A DNA stretch of 64,000 nt from Shinella zoogloeoides (GTDB taxonomy: Bacteria > Pseudomonadota > Alphaproteobacteria > Rhizobiales > Rhizobiaceae): positions 2,545,501-2,609,500 of the forward strand of contig NZ_CP132311.1 in NCBI RefSeq assembly GCF_030733845.1, written 5' to 3'. Position 1 is the stretch's first letter. Each line of letters begins with the position of its first letter. Below, piece by piece: positions 1 through 8,733 of this stretch. The notes under the pieces are model-generated. The model had not been told where the DNA came from and made no database searches. It was given only the letters and a program-made list of their open reading frames with translations. Both the position numbers and the translations under genes were made by a program.

Positions 1-54
1 GTGCCCGGCCAGACATTCCTGCCCTTCGACATCTTCCTGCCGGAGAATATCTGA
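1..54 (+). CDS. C-terminal end of an unidentified gene (partial)
   Basis: An open frame enters from the left edge and stops with TGA at 52-54; the last 18 codons end in LPFDIFLPENI. The rest lies outside the window. The position just upstream of an inositol catabolic operon would suit a regulator or catabolic enzyme. The tail is vaguely like some LacI-family C-termini, but this is a guess and no function is assigned. Confidence 0.45.
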   Translation: MPGQTFLPFDIFLPENI

Positions 55-57
55 CTG

Positions 58-81
58 ATCATGATGGTTTTCCATCATGAT
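58..81 (+). promoter_or_regulatory. Perfect inverted repeat between the upstream gene and iolI
   Basis: Arms ATCATGATGG and CCATCATGAT (10 bp each) flank a TTTT loop directly after the first gene's stop. It is followed by GGTTTCTC rather than a U-tract, so it may be an operator or a weak terminator. The ATGATGGTTT half is repeated directly after it. Confidence 0.4.
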
Positions 82-213
82 GGTTTCTCAATCTTTCAGC
101 CATGACGGCGACGACGGCACCTTCGGCTTTGACGCCCGTCAAGCCTGTCCCGATCCTCATGCGTGCATGCGAGGCCGCGCTATCGGCGGCTCGAAGACCG
201 GAGGACACCATCC

Positions 214-1026
214 ATGCCGCCCCTGACTTTCGCCCTCAACCACATGACGGCGCCCGCCCTGACGCTCGACGCCTTCTTCGCCCTCGCCGTCTCCCTCGGC
301 ATGACGGCGGTCGAAATCCGCAACGATCTTGACGGCAACGCCATCCTCGACGGCACGACGCCCGCCGAGGTGACGGCGCTCGCCGAACGCCATAGCGTCA
401 CGATCATCTCGATCAACGCCCTCCAGCGCTTCAACGAATGGACGCCCGCCCGTGCCACCGAAGCGAGCGAACTCATCGACTTCGCTAGCGCCTGCGGCGC
501 CCGCGCGCTCGTGCTTGTGCCAAAAAACGACGGCACCGGCCAGGCTGACGGCGAGCGGCAGGCGAACTTGCGCGAGGCGCTGGCCGCGCTGAAACCCCTG
601 CTCGACGCGGCCGGCATCATCGGCCTCGTCGAACCGCTCGGCTTCGAGATCTGCTCGCTGCGCTCCAAGCGCGAGGCCGTGGAGGCGATCAAGGCCGTCG
701 GCGGGGAACGGACATTCCGCCTGGTGCACGACACGTTCCACCATCATCTCGCGGGCGAACCGGAACTCTTTGCCGACCACACCGGTCTCGTCCACATTTC
801 CGGCGTCGAGGACCCGGCGGTCGCCATTTCCGACATGCGCGACGGCCACCGCGTCCTCGTCGGCCCCAGCGACCGGCTTGGGAATACGACCCAGATCAAG
901 GCGCTGCTTGCTGCCGGTTATGCCGGCCCGCTGTCCTTCGAGCCGTTTTCGCCGGCCGTGCACGATGTCGCCGATCCCAGGGCGGCGGTCGCCGAAAGCG
1001 TCGCTTTCCTACTCGAAAGCCTTTGA
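214..1026 (+). CDS. iolI: IolI-like sugar isomerase/epimerase (AP-endonuclease 2-type TIM barrel)
   Basis: 270 aa. The start ATG at 214 was chosen over upstream in-frame codons because GGAGGA lies 9 nt before it and the protein then begins MPPLTFALNHM, typical of the family. It is a xylose-isomerase-like TIM barrel with the motif VEIRND near residue 35, a GLVEPLGFE strand, a metal-binding-type HDTFHHH segment and a C-terminal LSFEPFSP. IolI-type enzymes interconvert keto-inositols. The next genes encode an inositol-type ABC transporter and inositol dehydrogenase, which supports the role. Substrate is inferred from context; it could act on another keto-sugar. Confidence 0.75.
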   Translation: MPPLTFALNHMTAPALTLDAFFALAVSLGMTAVEIRNDLDGNAILDGTTPAEVTALAERHSVTIISINALQRFNEWTPARATEASELIDFASACGARALVLVPKNDGTGQADGERQANLREALAALKPLLDAAGIIGLVEPLGFEICSLRSKREAVEAIKAVGGERTFRLVHDTFHHHLAGEPELFADHTGLVHISGVEDPAVAISDMRDGHRVLVGPSDRLGNTTQIKALLAAGYAGPLSFEPFSPAVHDVADPRAAVAESVAFLLESL

Positions 1027-1126
1027 GCCCCTTGGGCCGGCGGGTGTCATGCCGGCCCTTTTCCCCAAGCCGGCCGGTTTCCCACCGCCGGAAAATGGAA
1101 CGGGCTTGACGTCACAGGCAGAAAAT

Positions 1127-1140
1127 GGAATAAACATTCC
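1127..1140. promoter_or_regulatory. GGAA-N6-TTCC box (IolR-type operator) upstream of ibpA
   Basis: GGAA at 1127-1130, six bases, then TTCC at 1137-1140, about 140 bp before ibpA. GGAA-N6-TTCC is the motif I recall for the RpiR-type repressor IolR at inositol promoters in Sinorhizobium meliloti. A second overlapping palindrome, ATTCCG-CAATA-CGGAAT, covers 1136-1152. No iolR gene is visible in the window. Confidence 0.55.
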
Positions 1141-1280
1141 GCAATACGGAATTCGCGGTTTGTTTATTCTGTTTTGGCCTTTTGCATCCCGGGAGGAGCA
1201 GAGGGCCGGCTGTCCCGCAAGGGCAGCTATCCGGATAATCGAGTGGCGCTGCCGGACGCCACGTTGAGGAGGAGAACGAC

Positions 1281-2210
1281 ATGAAAAAATTCATTCTTGG
1301 CTCGGCGCTTGCCGTGATGCTGTCGACGGCCGCCCATGCCGAGACGATCGGCGTGACGATGGCGCAGTTCGACGACAACTTCCTGACCGTCCTGCGCAAC
1401 GGCATGTCCGACTACGCCAAGACGCTCGACGGCGTGGAGCTGCAGGTCGAGGACGCCCAGAACGACGTCGCCAAGCAGCAGAGCCAGATCCAGAACTTCA
1501 TCGCCTCGGGCGTCAGCGCGATCATCGTGAACCCGGTCGATACCGATGCCACGGCCGCCATGTCGAAGGCCGCGGCCGACGCCGGCATTCCGCTCGTCTA
1601 CGTCAACCGCGAGCCGGTCAACGTCAACGAACTGCCGGAAAAGCAGGCCTTCGTCGCCTCTGACGAAAAGGAATCCGGCACGCTGGAAACCAAGGAAGTC
1701 TGCCGCCTGCTGAACGGCAAGGGCAAGGTGGTCGTCATGATGGGTGAACTGTCCAATCAGGCCGCCCGCGTGCGCACCCAGGACATCAAGGACGTCATCG
1801 CGACCGACGAGTGCAAGGGCCTCGAAATCGTCGAGGAGCAGACGGCCAACTGGTCGCGTACGCAGGGCTCCGACCTCATGACCAACTGGCTCTCCGCCGG
1901 ACTGGAATTCGACGCCGTCATCTCCAACAATGACGAAATGGCGATCGGCGCGATCCAGGCGCTGAAGGCGGCCGGCCGCTCGATGGACAGCGTCGTCGTT
2001 GCCGGCATCGACGCCACGCAGGACGCACTCGCCGCCATGGCTGCGGGCGATCTCGACGTGACCGTGTTCCAGGATGCCGCCGGCCAGGGCAAGGGCTCGG
2101 TCGACGCCGCGCTCAAGCTCGCCAAGGGCGAGAAGGTGGAGACCAAGGTCTATATTCCCTTCCAGCTCGTGACGCCGGCCAACATCGCCGATTTCCAGGC
2201 GAAGAACTGA
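1281..2210 (+). CDS. ibpA: Inositol ABC transporter, periplasmic binding protein
   Basis: 309 aa with a clear Sec signal peptide (MKKFILGSALAVMLSTAAHA, cleaved near residue 20). It has the type I periplasmic-binding fold of sugar ABC transporters (Peripla_BP_4): IGVTMAQFDDNF at the mature N-terminus, IIVNPVDTDA, VVMMGELSN and an AVISNNDEMAIGAI hinge strand. The gap after AHA to VTMAQFDDNFL resembles Caulobacter IbpA and rhizobial inositol binding proteins. GAGGAG lies just before the ATG. It precedes the ATPase and permease genes in one operon and binds substrate in the periplasm. Inositol specificity follows from similarity and neighbours iolI and idhA. Confidence 0.85.
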   Translation: MKKFILGSALAVMLSTAAHAETIGVTMAQFDDNFLTVLRNGMSDYAKTLDGVELQVEDAQNDVAKQQSQIQNFIASGVSAIIVNPVDTDATAAMSKAAADAGIPLVYVNREPVNVNELPEKQAFVASDEKESGTLETKEVCRLLNGKGKVVVMMGELSNQAARVRTQDIKDVIATDECKGLEIVEEQTANWSRTQGSDLMTNWLSAGLEFDAVISNNDEMAIGAIQALKAAGRSMDSVVVAGIDATQDALAAMAAGDLDVTVFQDAAGQGKGSVDAALKLAKGEKVETKVYIPFQLVTPANIADFQAKN

Positions 2211-2315
2211 TCGGTTCGCACCGATAGAAGACGAAACGACCAGATTGTCATGGACGCGCGCACGCCTGCGTGCGCGCGTCCGACCCGTTTCAGGTTGCTC
2301 CGGGAGGGAGGGACG

Positions 2316-3854
2316 ATGGTCAGTCCGACCACCATGGCCGCGGTTCGTGCAAGCGGCGCCATTCCGAATGCCGATTATCTTCTGTCCGCGGAAGGCATCC
2401 GCAAGGAATTTCCCGGCGTCGTCGCGCTCGACGACGTCCAGTTCAAGCTGAAGCGGGGCAGCGTGCATGCCCTGATGGGCGAGAACGGCGCCGGCAAATC
2501 CACGCTGATGAAGATCCTCGCCGGCATCTACACGCCCGACCAGGGCGAGGTGCTGCTGAAGGGCCAGAAGATCCGGCTCGACTCGCCGCTCGACGCGCTG
2601 GAGAACGGCATCGCCATGATCCATCAGGAGCTCAACCTGATGCCCTTCATGACCGTGGCGGAGAACATCTGGATCCGCCGCGAGCCGAAGAACCGCTTCG
2701 GCTTCGTCGACCACGGCGAGATGCGCCGCAAGACAGCCGACCTCTTTAAGCGCCTCAACATCGCAATGGACCCGGAAACGCAGGTGCGCGACCTCTCGGT
2801 CGCCAACCGCCAGATGGTCGAGATCGCCAAGGCCGTCTCCTACGAGAGCGACGTGCTCATCATGGATGAGCCGACCTCGGCGCTGACCGAGCGCGAGGTG
2901 GAGCACCTCTTCACCATCATCCGCGACCTGCGCTCGCAGGGCATCGGCATCGTCTACATCACCCACAAGATGAACGAGCTGTTCGAGATCGCCGACGAGT
3001 TCTCGGTGTTCCGCGACGGCAAGTATATCGGCACCCATGCTTCCACGGACGTCACCCGCGACGACATCATCCGCATGATGGTCGGCCGCGAGATCACCCA
3101 GATGTTCCCGAAGGAAGAGGTGCCGATCGGCGATGTCGTGCTGTCGGTGAAAAACCTGACCCTCAAGGGCGTCTTCCACGACGTCTCCTTCGACGTGCGC
3201 GCCGGGGAAATCCTCGGCCTTGCCGGCCTCGTCGGCTCCGGCCGCTCGAACGTCGCGGAAACGATCTTCGGCGTGACGCCGGCGACATCGGGCACGATCT
3301 CGATCAACGGCAGTCAGGTGAATATCGACAGCCCGAACACCGCGATCAAGCATCGCATGGCGTTCCTGACGGAGGACCGCAAGGACACCGGCTGTCTTTT
3401 GATCCTCGACATCCTGGAAAACATGCAGATCGCCGTTCTCCAGGACAAGTTCGTCAAGAACGGCTTCGTTTCCGAGGGGGCGCTGATCAAGGTCTGCGAG
3501 GAGATGAGCAAGAAGCTGCGTGTGAAAACGCCGAACCTGTCCGAGCGCATCGAGAACCTGTCGGGCGGCAACCAGCAGAAGGTGCTGATCGGCCGCTGGC
3601 TGCTCACCAACCCGCGCATCCTGATCCTCGACGAGCCGACGCGCGGCATCGATGTCGGCGCGAAGGCGGAAATCCATCGCTTCGTGACGGAGCTCGCCAG
3701 GGACGGCGTAGCCGTCATCATGATCTCGTCGGAAATGCCGGAAGTGCTCGGCATGAGCGACCGTGTCATGGTCATGCACGAGGGCCGCGTCACCGGCATT
3801 CTCGACCGGGCGGAGGCGACGCAGGTCAAGGTCATGGAACTGGCTGCCCAGTGA
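2316..3854 (+). CDS. iatA: Inositol ABC transporter, tandem ATPase
   Basis: 512 aa. Start ATG at 2316 was preferred over 2250 because a strong GGGAGGGAGG ribosome-binding site lies just upstream. Two fused ABC domains: the first with Walker [10 protein letters not shown] and Walker [12 protein letters not shown]; the second starting near residue 265 with the degenerate P-loop GLVGSGRSN, the signature LSGGNQQKV and Walker [13 protein letters not shown]. This tandem layout with an altered second P-loop is the RbsA/MglA/XylG-type carbohydrate importer ATPase. It powers uptake with the IbpA and IatP proteins encoded on either side. Confidence 0.87.
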   Translation: MVSPTTMAAVRASGAIPNADYLLSAEGIRKEFPGVVALDDVQFKLKRGSVHALMGENGAGKSTLMKILAGIYTPDQGEVLLKGQKIRLDSPLDALENGIAMIHQELNLMPFMTVAENIWIRREPKNRFGFVDHGEMRRKTADLFKRLNIAMDPETQVRDLSVANRQMVEIAKAVSYESDVLIMDEPTSALTEREVEHLFTIIRDLRSQGIGIVYITHKMNELFEIADEFSVFRDGKYIGTHASTDVTRDDIIRMMVGREITQMFPKEEVPIGDVVLSVKNLTLKGVFHDVSFDVRAGEILGLAGLVGSGRSNVAETIFGVTPATSGTISINGSQVNIDSPNTAIKHRMAFLTEDRKDTGCLLILDILENMQIAVLQDKFVKNGFVSEGALIKVCEEMSKKLRVKTPNLSERIENLSGGNQQKVLIGRWLLTNPRILILDEPTRGIDVGAKAEIHRFVTELARDGVAVIMISSEMPEVLGMSDRVMVMHEGRVTGILDRAEATQVKVMELAAQ

Positions 3855-3906
3855 GATTGGGCCCCGTAAGATCAAGGGCCGCGGGGCGGCCGCAAGGGAG
3901 GTACTC

Positions 3907-4926
3907 ATGAGCACGAATTCCGCCGCGCAGGCCCAGGCCGCTGCGCAGAAATCTGCCCGCCGGCTCCCGCCGGAACTCAACATCTTTCTCGTCCTCATCG
4001 GCATTGCGCTGGTCTACGAAATCCTCGGCTGGATTTTCGTCGGCCAGAGCTTCCTGATGAACCCGCAGCGCCTGACCATCATCATCCTGCAGGTCTCGGT
4101 CATCGGCATCATCGCCGTCGGCGTCACGCAGGTCATCATCACCGGCGGCATCGACCTGTCGTCCGGCTCCGTCGTCGGCATGACGGCAATGTTCTCCGCC
4201 TCGCTTGCGCAGGCCTCGACCTGGCCGCGGGCGCTCTACCCGTCGCTGACCGACCTGCCCTTCATCGTGCCGGTGGCGGTCGGCGTCGGCGTCGGCCTGC
4301 TTGCCGGCTTCATCAACGGCCAGCTCATCGCCAAGACCAAGATTCCGCCCTTCATCGCCACCCTTGGCATGATGGTGTCGGCCCGCGGCATTTCCAAATG
4401 GTACACGAAGGGCCAGCCGGTCTCTGGCCTGACGGACCAGTTCAACTTCATCGGCACCGGCATCTGGCCCGTCGTGATCTTCCTCGTCGTTGCCGTGATC
4501 TTCCACATCGCGCTGCGCTACACCCGCTACGGCAAATTCACCTATGCGATCGGCGCGAACGTGCAGGCCGCGCGCGTCTCGGGCATCAACGTCGAAGCCC
4601 ATCTCGTGAAGGTCTATGCGATTGCCGGCGCGCTGGCGGGCCTTGCCGGCGTCGTCACCGCCGCCAGAGCCCAGACCGCACAGGCCGGCATGGGCGTGAT
4701 GTACGAACTCGACGCCATCGCCGCGACCGTCATCGGCGGTACCTCGCTGGCCGGCGGCGTCGGGCGCATCACGGGCACGGTCATCGGCACCGTCATCCTC
4801 GGCGTCATGACCTCGGGCTTTACCTTCCTGCGCGTCGATGCTTTCTACCAGGAGATCGTCAAGGGCGTGATCATCGTCGCCGCCGTCGTCGTCGACGTCT
4901 ACCGGCAGAAGAAGCGCAAGACCTGA
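3907..4926 (+). CDS. iatP: Inositol ABC transporter, permease
   Basis: 339 aa inner-membrane protein with about eight to ten hydrophobic segments (for example residues 20-50, 57-75, 110-135 and 190-210). It carries the RbsC/BPD_transp_2 motifs GGIDLSSGSVVGM and [15 protein letters not shown] that are conserved in ribose/inositol-type permeases. It follows iatA by 52 bp with GGGAGG before the ATG. It forms the channel of the inositol importer. The substrate is inferred from the operon. Confidence 0.87.
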   Translation: MSTNSAAQAQAAAQKSARRLPPELNIFLVLIGIALVYEILGWIFVGQSFLMNPQRLTIIILQVSVIGIIAVGVTQVIITGGIDLSSGSVVGMTAMFSASLAQASTWPRALYPSLTDLPFIVPVAVGVGVGLLAGFINGQLIAKTKIPPFIATLGMMVSARGISKWYTKGQPVSGLTDQFNFIGTGIWPVVIFLVVAVIFHIALRYTRYGKFTYAIGANVQAARVSGINVEAHLVKVYAIAGALAGLAGVVTAARAQTAQAGMGVMYELDAIAATVIGGTSLAGGVGRITGTVIGTVILGVMTSGFTFLRVDAFYQEIVKGVIIVAAVVVDVYRQKKRKT

Positions 4927-4958
4927 CACCCATTCCGCGGCCTTCCGCGGCGCCTTTG

Positions 4959-4979
4959 CGGGGCGAGCGCATCGCCCCG
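4959..4979 (+). other. Stem-loop between iatP and idhA
   Basis: Arms CGGGGCGA and TCGCCCCG (8 bp) flank a 5-nt loop in the 94-100 bp gap between the permease and the dehydrogenase. There is no T-tract, so it may be a partial attenuator or mRNA-stabilising hairpin that sets lower idhA expression, not a full terminator. Confidence 0.35.
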
Positions 4980-5026
4980 TCCCTCCCCCGGCGGCAAGGC
5001 CGCCGGTTCGACCAGAGAGAATGAAG

Positions 5027-6019
5027 ATGACTGTGAGATTTGGTCTTCTCGGCGCAGGCCGCATCGGCAAGGTGCATGCCAAGGCCGTGACCGGCAATCC
5101 CGATGCCGTGCTCGTCGCCGTCGCCGATGCCTTCCCGGCGGCTGCCGAGGCGATCGCCACGCAATATGGCTGCGAGGTCCGCACGATCGAGGCGATCGAA
5201 ACCGCCGAGGATATCGACGCCGTCGTGATCTGCACGCCGACCGACACCCATGCCGACCTCATCGAGCGTTTCTCGCGCGCTGGAAAAGCCATCTTCTGCG
5301 AAAAGCCCATTGACCTCGACGTCGACCGCGTGCGCGCCTGCATGAAGGTGGTCGAGGAGACGAAGGGCAAGCTGATGGTCGGCTTCAACCGTCGCTTCGA
5401 CCCGCATTTCATGGCCGTCCGCAAGGCCATCGACGACGGCCGCATCGGCGATGTCGAGATGGTCACCATCACCTCGCGCGATCCCGGCGCCCCGCCGGTG
5501 GACTATATCAAGCGCTCCGGCGGCATCTTCCGCGACATGACGATCCACGACTTCGACATGGCGCGCTTCCTGCTCGGCGAGGAGGTCGTCTCGGTGTCGG
5601 CCACCGCCGCTGTACTGGTGGACCCCGAGATCGGCAAGGCCGGCGACTATGACAGCGTCTCGGTCATCCTCCAGACCAAATCCGGCAGGCAGGCGGTCAT
5701 CTCCAACTCCCGCCGCGCCACCTACGGCTACGACCAGCGCATCGAGGTGCACGGCTCGAAGGGCATGGTATCGGCGGAAAACCAGCGGCCGGTCTCCATC
5801 GAGATCGCAAACGGCGAGGGCTACACCCGCCCGCCGCTGCACGATTTCTTCATGACCCGCTACACGGAAGCCTATGCGAACGAGATCGCGAGCTTCATCG
5901 CCGCCATCGAAAAGGGCGCCGCAATCTCCCCATCCGGCGCCGATGGCCTCGCCGCCCTCGCGCTCGCCGATGCCGCCGTGAAGTCGGTGGAAGAAAAGCG
6001 CCAGATCCCCGTCGCCTGA
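5027..6019 (+). CDS. idhA: Inositol 2-dehydrogenase (Gfo/Idh/MocA family)
   Basis: 330 aa. The ATG at 5027 is preferred over the ATG at 5021 because AGAGAGA is then about 7 nt away and the protein starts directly with the Rossmann strand VRFGLLGAGRIG. Family motifs follow: CTPTDTHADLIERF, the EKPIDLD catalytic lysine motif (CEKP) and GGIFRDMTIHDFDMARFLLG with the conserved D and H of the active site. It oxidises myo-inositol to 2-keto-myo-inositol with NAD+. It is the last gene of the iolI-ibpA-iatA-iatP-idhA run. Confidence 0.88.
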   Translation: MTVRFGLLGAGRIGKVHAKAVTGNPDAVLVAVADAFPAAAEAIATQYGCEVRTIEAIETAEDIDAVVICTPTDTHADLIERFSRAGKAIFCEKPIDLDVDRVRACMKVVEETKGKLMVGFNRRFDPHFMAVRKAIDDGRIGDVEMVTITSRDPGAPPVDYIKRSGGIFRDMTIHDFDMARFLLGEEVVSVSATAAVLVDPEIGKAGDYDSVSVILQTKSGRQAVISNSRRATYGYDQRIEVHGSKGMVSAENQRPVSIEIANGEGYTRPPLHDFFMTRYTEAYANEIASFIAAIEKGAAISPSGADGLAALALADAAVKSVEEKRQIPVA

Positions 6020-6044
6020 CGGAAACCTCCTCCCAAGCAACTGG

Positions 6045-6073
6045 CCGGGCGATCTCCGTCGCCCGGTCTTTTT
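6045..6073 (+). terminator. Intrinsic terminator after idhA
   Basis: Arms CCGGGCGA and TCGCCCGG (8 bp) with a 6-nt loop are followed by TCTTTTT. It ends the inositol operon and touches the stop codon of the convergent ROK gene. Confidence 0.75.
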
Positions 6074-7292
6074 ATTCGCCCGCCGTTCCCGCCGCGATGA
6101 TGTCGTGGTCCATCTCCGCCAGCGCCCGGTCGAGATGGCCTTCCAGCGCGAGCGTCGCCTCCTCCGGAACGACGGAGATCGGCGGCGCGCCGAAGAGGCG
6201 TACCTGCTGCGATTGGGCCAGGCCCTCCTCCAGGCCGCGCCTGAGGAGATCGAAATAGCGTGTGCCCGGACCGGTGATGGCGATCGGCATGTTCTCGTAG
6301 AGGCTCACCATGCGCGACAGCCCCTGCCCCAGGGCAAGGCCGGCCTGGCGGAAGGCGTATTCCGACATGCGGTGCCCCTGCCGGGCGCGCAGCGCGATCT
6401 TGTCCATCTCGGCCAGCGGCACGAACTTGGCGGGGATCGTATCGGGCGGCACCTCGAAGGCCGTGCGCAGGATGCCGTAGAAGCCGGCGGACGCCTCGAT
6501 GCAGCCCTGCGAGCCGCAGCGGCACAGCTTGCCATCCGACGAATTCAGCATGTGTCCGAAATTCGGCGCCGTCACGGTCAGTTCGCCGGTCCGGTCGAAC
6601 CGGGCGATGCCGAGGCCGATACTGTGGCCGAGCGACAGCGCCGCGACCGCCTGCAGGTTCTTCTCGCCCGCCCTCTCCATGCGCAGCGCCATGGCATGGG
6701 CGACCAGCAGCGTCTCGTTGCTGAGCAGGATCTTCGCGCGCCACTCGGACCGGAGGAGCGCGGCGAAATCCACCTCCTGGGCACCGAAGACCGGCGACCA
6801 GACGAGGGTTGCGCGCGCGGGATCGACAAGCCCCTTGCTGCTGATAGAGACCACCAGCACCCGCGCGCGGTCGATCCGCGAGCGCTGGACCAGCCGGTCG
6901 AGCGCGGCGACGAAGGCAGCGGCGAAGGGTTGGGGCGAGGTGTCGGCGTGGTTGCGCGCCTCCTCGAAGCGATCGAGCAGCGTGCCGCCGTAATCGGCCA
7001 GAGAATATTGCACGACGTCGGAGGAAATGCGCACGGCTATGAGATAGCCAGCACCGCGCCGCTGGCCGAAGATGACGCGCGGCCGGCCGCGCGAGGCGGA
7101 AGCCTGCTGCTCGCGCCGTTCCAGCACCTCGGCCTTTTCCAGCTCGGCCGTGATGACCGAGATCGTTGCGGAAGCAAGGCCGGTATGCTGGGAAATGTCC
7201 GTATGGGCGAGCGGGCCGTGGCGGCGCAGCGAGGCCAGCACGAGCGCACTGTTCTGCTGACGCACAAGCTCCGTGCTCGACTTCACCAGCAT
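6072..7292 (-). CDS. ROK-family transcriptional regulator (probable xylose repressor)
   Basis: 406 aa from the ATG at 7292; a longer frame starts at 7364 but the internal start gives the usual MLVKSSTELVRQQNSALVL N-terminus. The winged helix-turn-helix is at residues 15-75 (HTDISQHTGLASATISVITAELE). The ROK sugar-kinase-like domain follows, with GHMLNSSDGKLCRCGSQGC as the zinc-binding CXCGXXGC signature. It is divergent from xylF with a 21-bp palindrome in the gap. XylR/NagC-type ROK proteins repress sugar uptake genes until sugar binds. The xylose role is inferred from position. Confidence 0.82.
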   Translation of the reverse strand: MLVKSSTELVRQQNSALVLASLRRHGPLAHTDISQHTGLASATISVITAELEKAEVLERREQQASASRGRPRVIFGQRRGAGYLIAVRISSDVVQYSLADYGGTLLDRFEEARNHADTSPQPFAAAFVAALDRLVQRSRIDRARVLVVSISSKGLVDPARATLVWSPVFGAQEVDFAALLRSEWRAKILLSNETLLVAHAMALRMERAGEKNLQAVAALSLGHSIGLGIARFDRTGELTVTAPNFGHMLNSSDGKLCRCGSQGCIEASAGFYGILRTAFEVPPDTIPAKFVPLAEMDKIALRARQGHRMSEYAFRQAGLALGQGLSRMVSLYENMPIAITGPGTRYFDLLRRGLEEGLAQSQQVRLFGAPPISVVPEEATLALEGHLDRALAEMDHDIIAAGTAGE

Positions 7293-7382
7293 CTTCCGTT
7301 TCCGCCCGCTTTCATAAGCTGCAACACATGCTCCTCCCAAAGCATCTGTCACGCCGTCATTCAAGGACTTTCTAAACCCGTG

Positions 7383-7411
7383 TTGACAGCCCGAAAAAGT
7401 TCTGACATTTA
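7383..7411 (+). promoter_or_regulatory. Candidate xylF promoter
   Basis: TTGACA at 7383-7388, a 17-bp spacer and CATTTA at 7406-7411, ending exactly where the palindromic operator begins. The -35 is a perfect sigma-70 match and the -10 is weak, as expected for a regulated promoter. Confidence 0.5.
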
Positions 7412-7432
7412 TTTTCTCGACTGTCGAGAAAA
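7412..7432. promoter_or_regulatory. 21-bp palindromic operator upstream of xylF
   Basis: Perfect arms TTTTCTCGA and TCGAGAAAA are separated by CTG. It sits just downstream of the candidate -10, where a bound ROK repressor would block initiation. Its position between the divergent ROK gene and xylF makes it the likely operator for both. Confidence 0.65.
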
Positions 7433-7537
7433 AAGTCCCGGCACCGTCGGGAGAGGCATCGAGACAGCATTGTCGTGGCCGGTCGTTGATTGGACGGGAG
7501 GTTCGTCCGGCGGCCGGTGTTCACTTGGGAGGATAAA

Positions 7538-8581
7538 ATGAAATCCGTTTTGAAGCTGATGGCAGGGGCTGCCGTCATCGTTTCCCTGCATTCCGCGGCC
7601 GCGCACGCCAAGGACCTGGTGGTCGGCGTTTCCTGGTCGAACTTCCAGGAAGAGCGCTGGAAAACCGACGAAGCCGCCATCAAGGCAGCGCTTGAGGCTT
7701 CCGGCGACAAGTACATTTCGGCTGACGCCCAGTCCTCCGCCGCAAAGCAGCTGACGGACGTCGAATCGCTGATCGCCCAGGGCGCCAACGCCATCATCGT
7801 CCTGGCGCAGGATTCGGACGCCATCGGCCCGGCCATCGAGAAGGCCGCCGCCGAAGGCATTCCGGTCGTCGGCTACGACCGCCTGATCGAGAACCCGGCC
7901 GCCTTCTACATCACCTTCGACAACAAGGAAGTCGGCCGCATGCAGGCCCGCGAAGTGTTCAAGGTGAAGCCGGAAGGCAACTATGTCTTCATCAAGGGCA
8001 ACTCCGCCGACCCGAACGCCGACTTCCTCTTCGCAGGCCAGCAGGAAGTGCTGAAGGAAGCGATCGACGCCGGCAAGATCAAGAATGTCGGCGAAGCCTA
8101 TACCGACGGCTGGAAGCCGGAAAACGCCCAGAAGAACATGGAACAGTTCCTGACGGCGAACGACAACAAGGTCGACGCGGTCGTCGCCTCGAACGACGGC
8201 ACGGCCGGCGGCGCGATCGCCGCGCTGGCGGCCCAGGGCCTTGCCGGCTCCGTCCCGGTCTCCGGCCAGGACGCCGACCACGCTGCACTCAACCGTGTCG
8301 CGCTCGGCACGCAGACCGTCTCCGTCTGGAAGGACTCGCGTGAACTCGGCAAGCGCGCCGCGGAAATCGCGGCCCAGCTCGCCGGCGGCAAGACCATGGA
8401 CGAGATCGAGGGCGTCACCACCTTCAACGGCGGCCCGAAGGGCGTCGAGATGAAGTCGGTCTTCCTCGCGCCGCTGCCGGTGACCAAGGACAATCTGAAC
8501 GTCGTCATCGACGCCGGCTGGATTTCCAAGGAAGCCGCCTGCCAGGGCGTCGCTGCCGGTTCCGTCGCTGCCTGCAACTAA
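7538..8581 (+). CDS. xylF: D-xylose ABC transporter, periplasmic binding protein
   Basis: 347 aa with a signal peptide (cleavage after AAAHA, about residue 23). The mature protein begins [23 protein letters not shown], and the segment [24 protein letters not shown] is the XylF hallmark, together with [16 protein letters not shown]. It binds xylose in the periplasm. GGGAGGA lies 7 nt before the ATG. It heads the xylFHG operon under the divergent ROK regulator. Confidence 0.92.
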   Translation: MKSVLKLMAGAAVIVSLHSAAAHAKDLVVGVSWSNFQEERWKTDEAAIKAALEASGDKYISADAQSSAAKQLTDVESLIAQGANAIIVLAQDSDAIGPAIEKAAAEGIPVVGYDRLIENPAAFYITFDNKEVGRMQAREVFKVKPEGNYVFIKGNSADPNADFLFAGQQEVLKEAIDAGKIKNVGEAYTDGWKPENAQKNMEQFLTANDNKVDAVVASNDGTAGGAIAALAAQGLAGSVPVSGQDADHAALNRVALGTQTVSVWKDSRELGKRAAEIAAQLAGGKTMDEIEGVTTFNGGPKGVEMKSVFLAPLPVTKDNLNVVIDAGWISKEAACQGVAAGSVAACN

Positions 8582-8610
8582 CGCAGCACCATTGACCTGA
8601 CCATTGCCGG

Positions 8611-8637
8611 GCGCCGCAACGACATTCGTTGCGGCGC
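8611..8637 (+). other. Intercistronic stem-loop between xylF and xylH
   Basis: A 12-bp perfect stem (GCGCCGCAACGA with TCGTTGCGGCGC) around a CAT loop, in the 152-bp gap after xylF and without a T-tract. Such hairpins commonly protect the binding-protein mRNA and allow it to outnumber the membrane components; that role is inferred. Confidence 0.5.
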
Positions 8638-8733
8638 TTGCGCAAGGTGGGCAGCGGGCGGAGGATAGGCGGCTCTATATCCTCGAGAAAGCCCGCACGA
8701 CACGATCAACAAAGTGAGGGGGACGGCAAAGCG

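Noticed and set aside
1227..4004. 925-codon minus-strand frame opposite the inositol transporter genes
   Set aside because: His/Asp/Arg-rich antisense shadow typical of GC-rich genes; the plus-strand genes are unambiguous.
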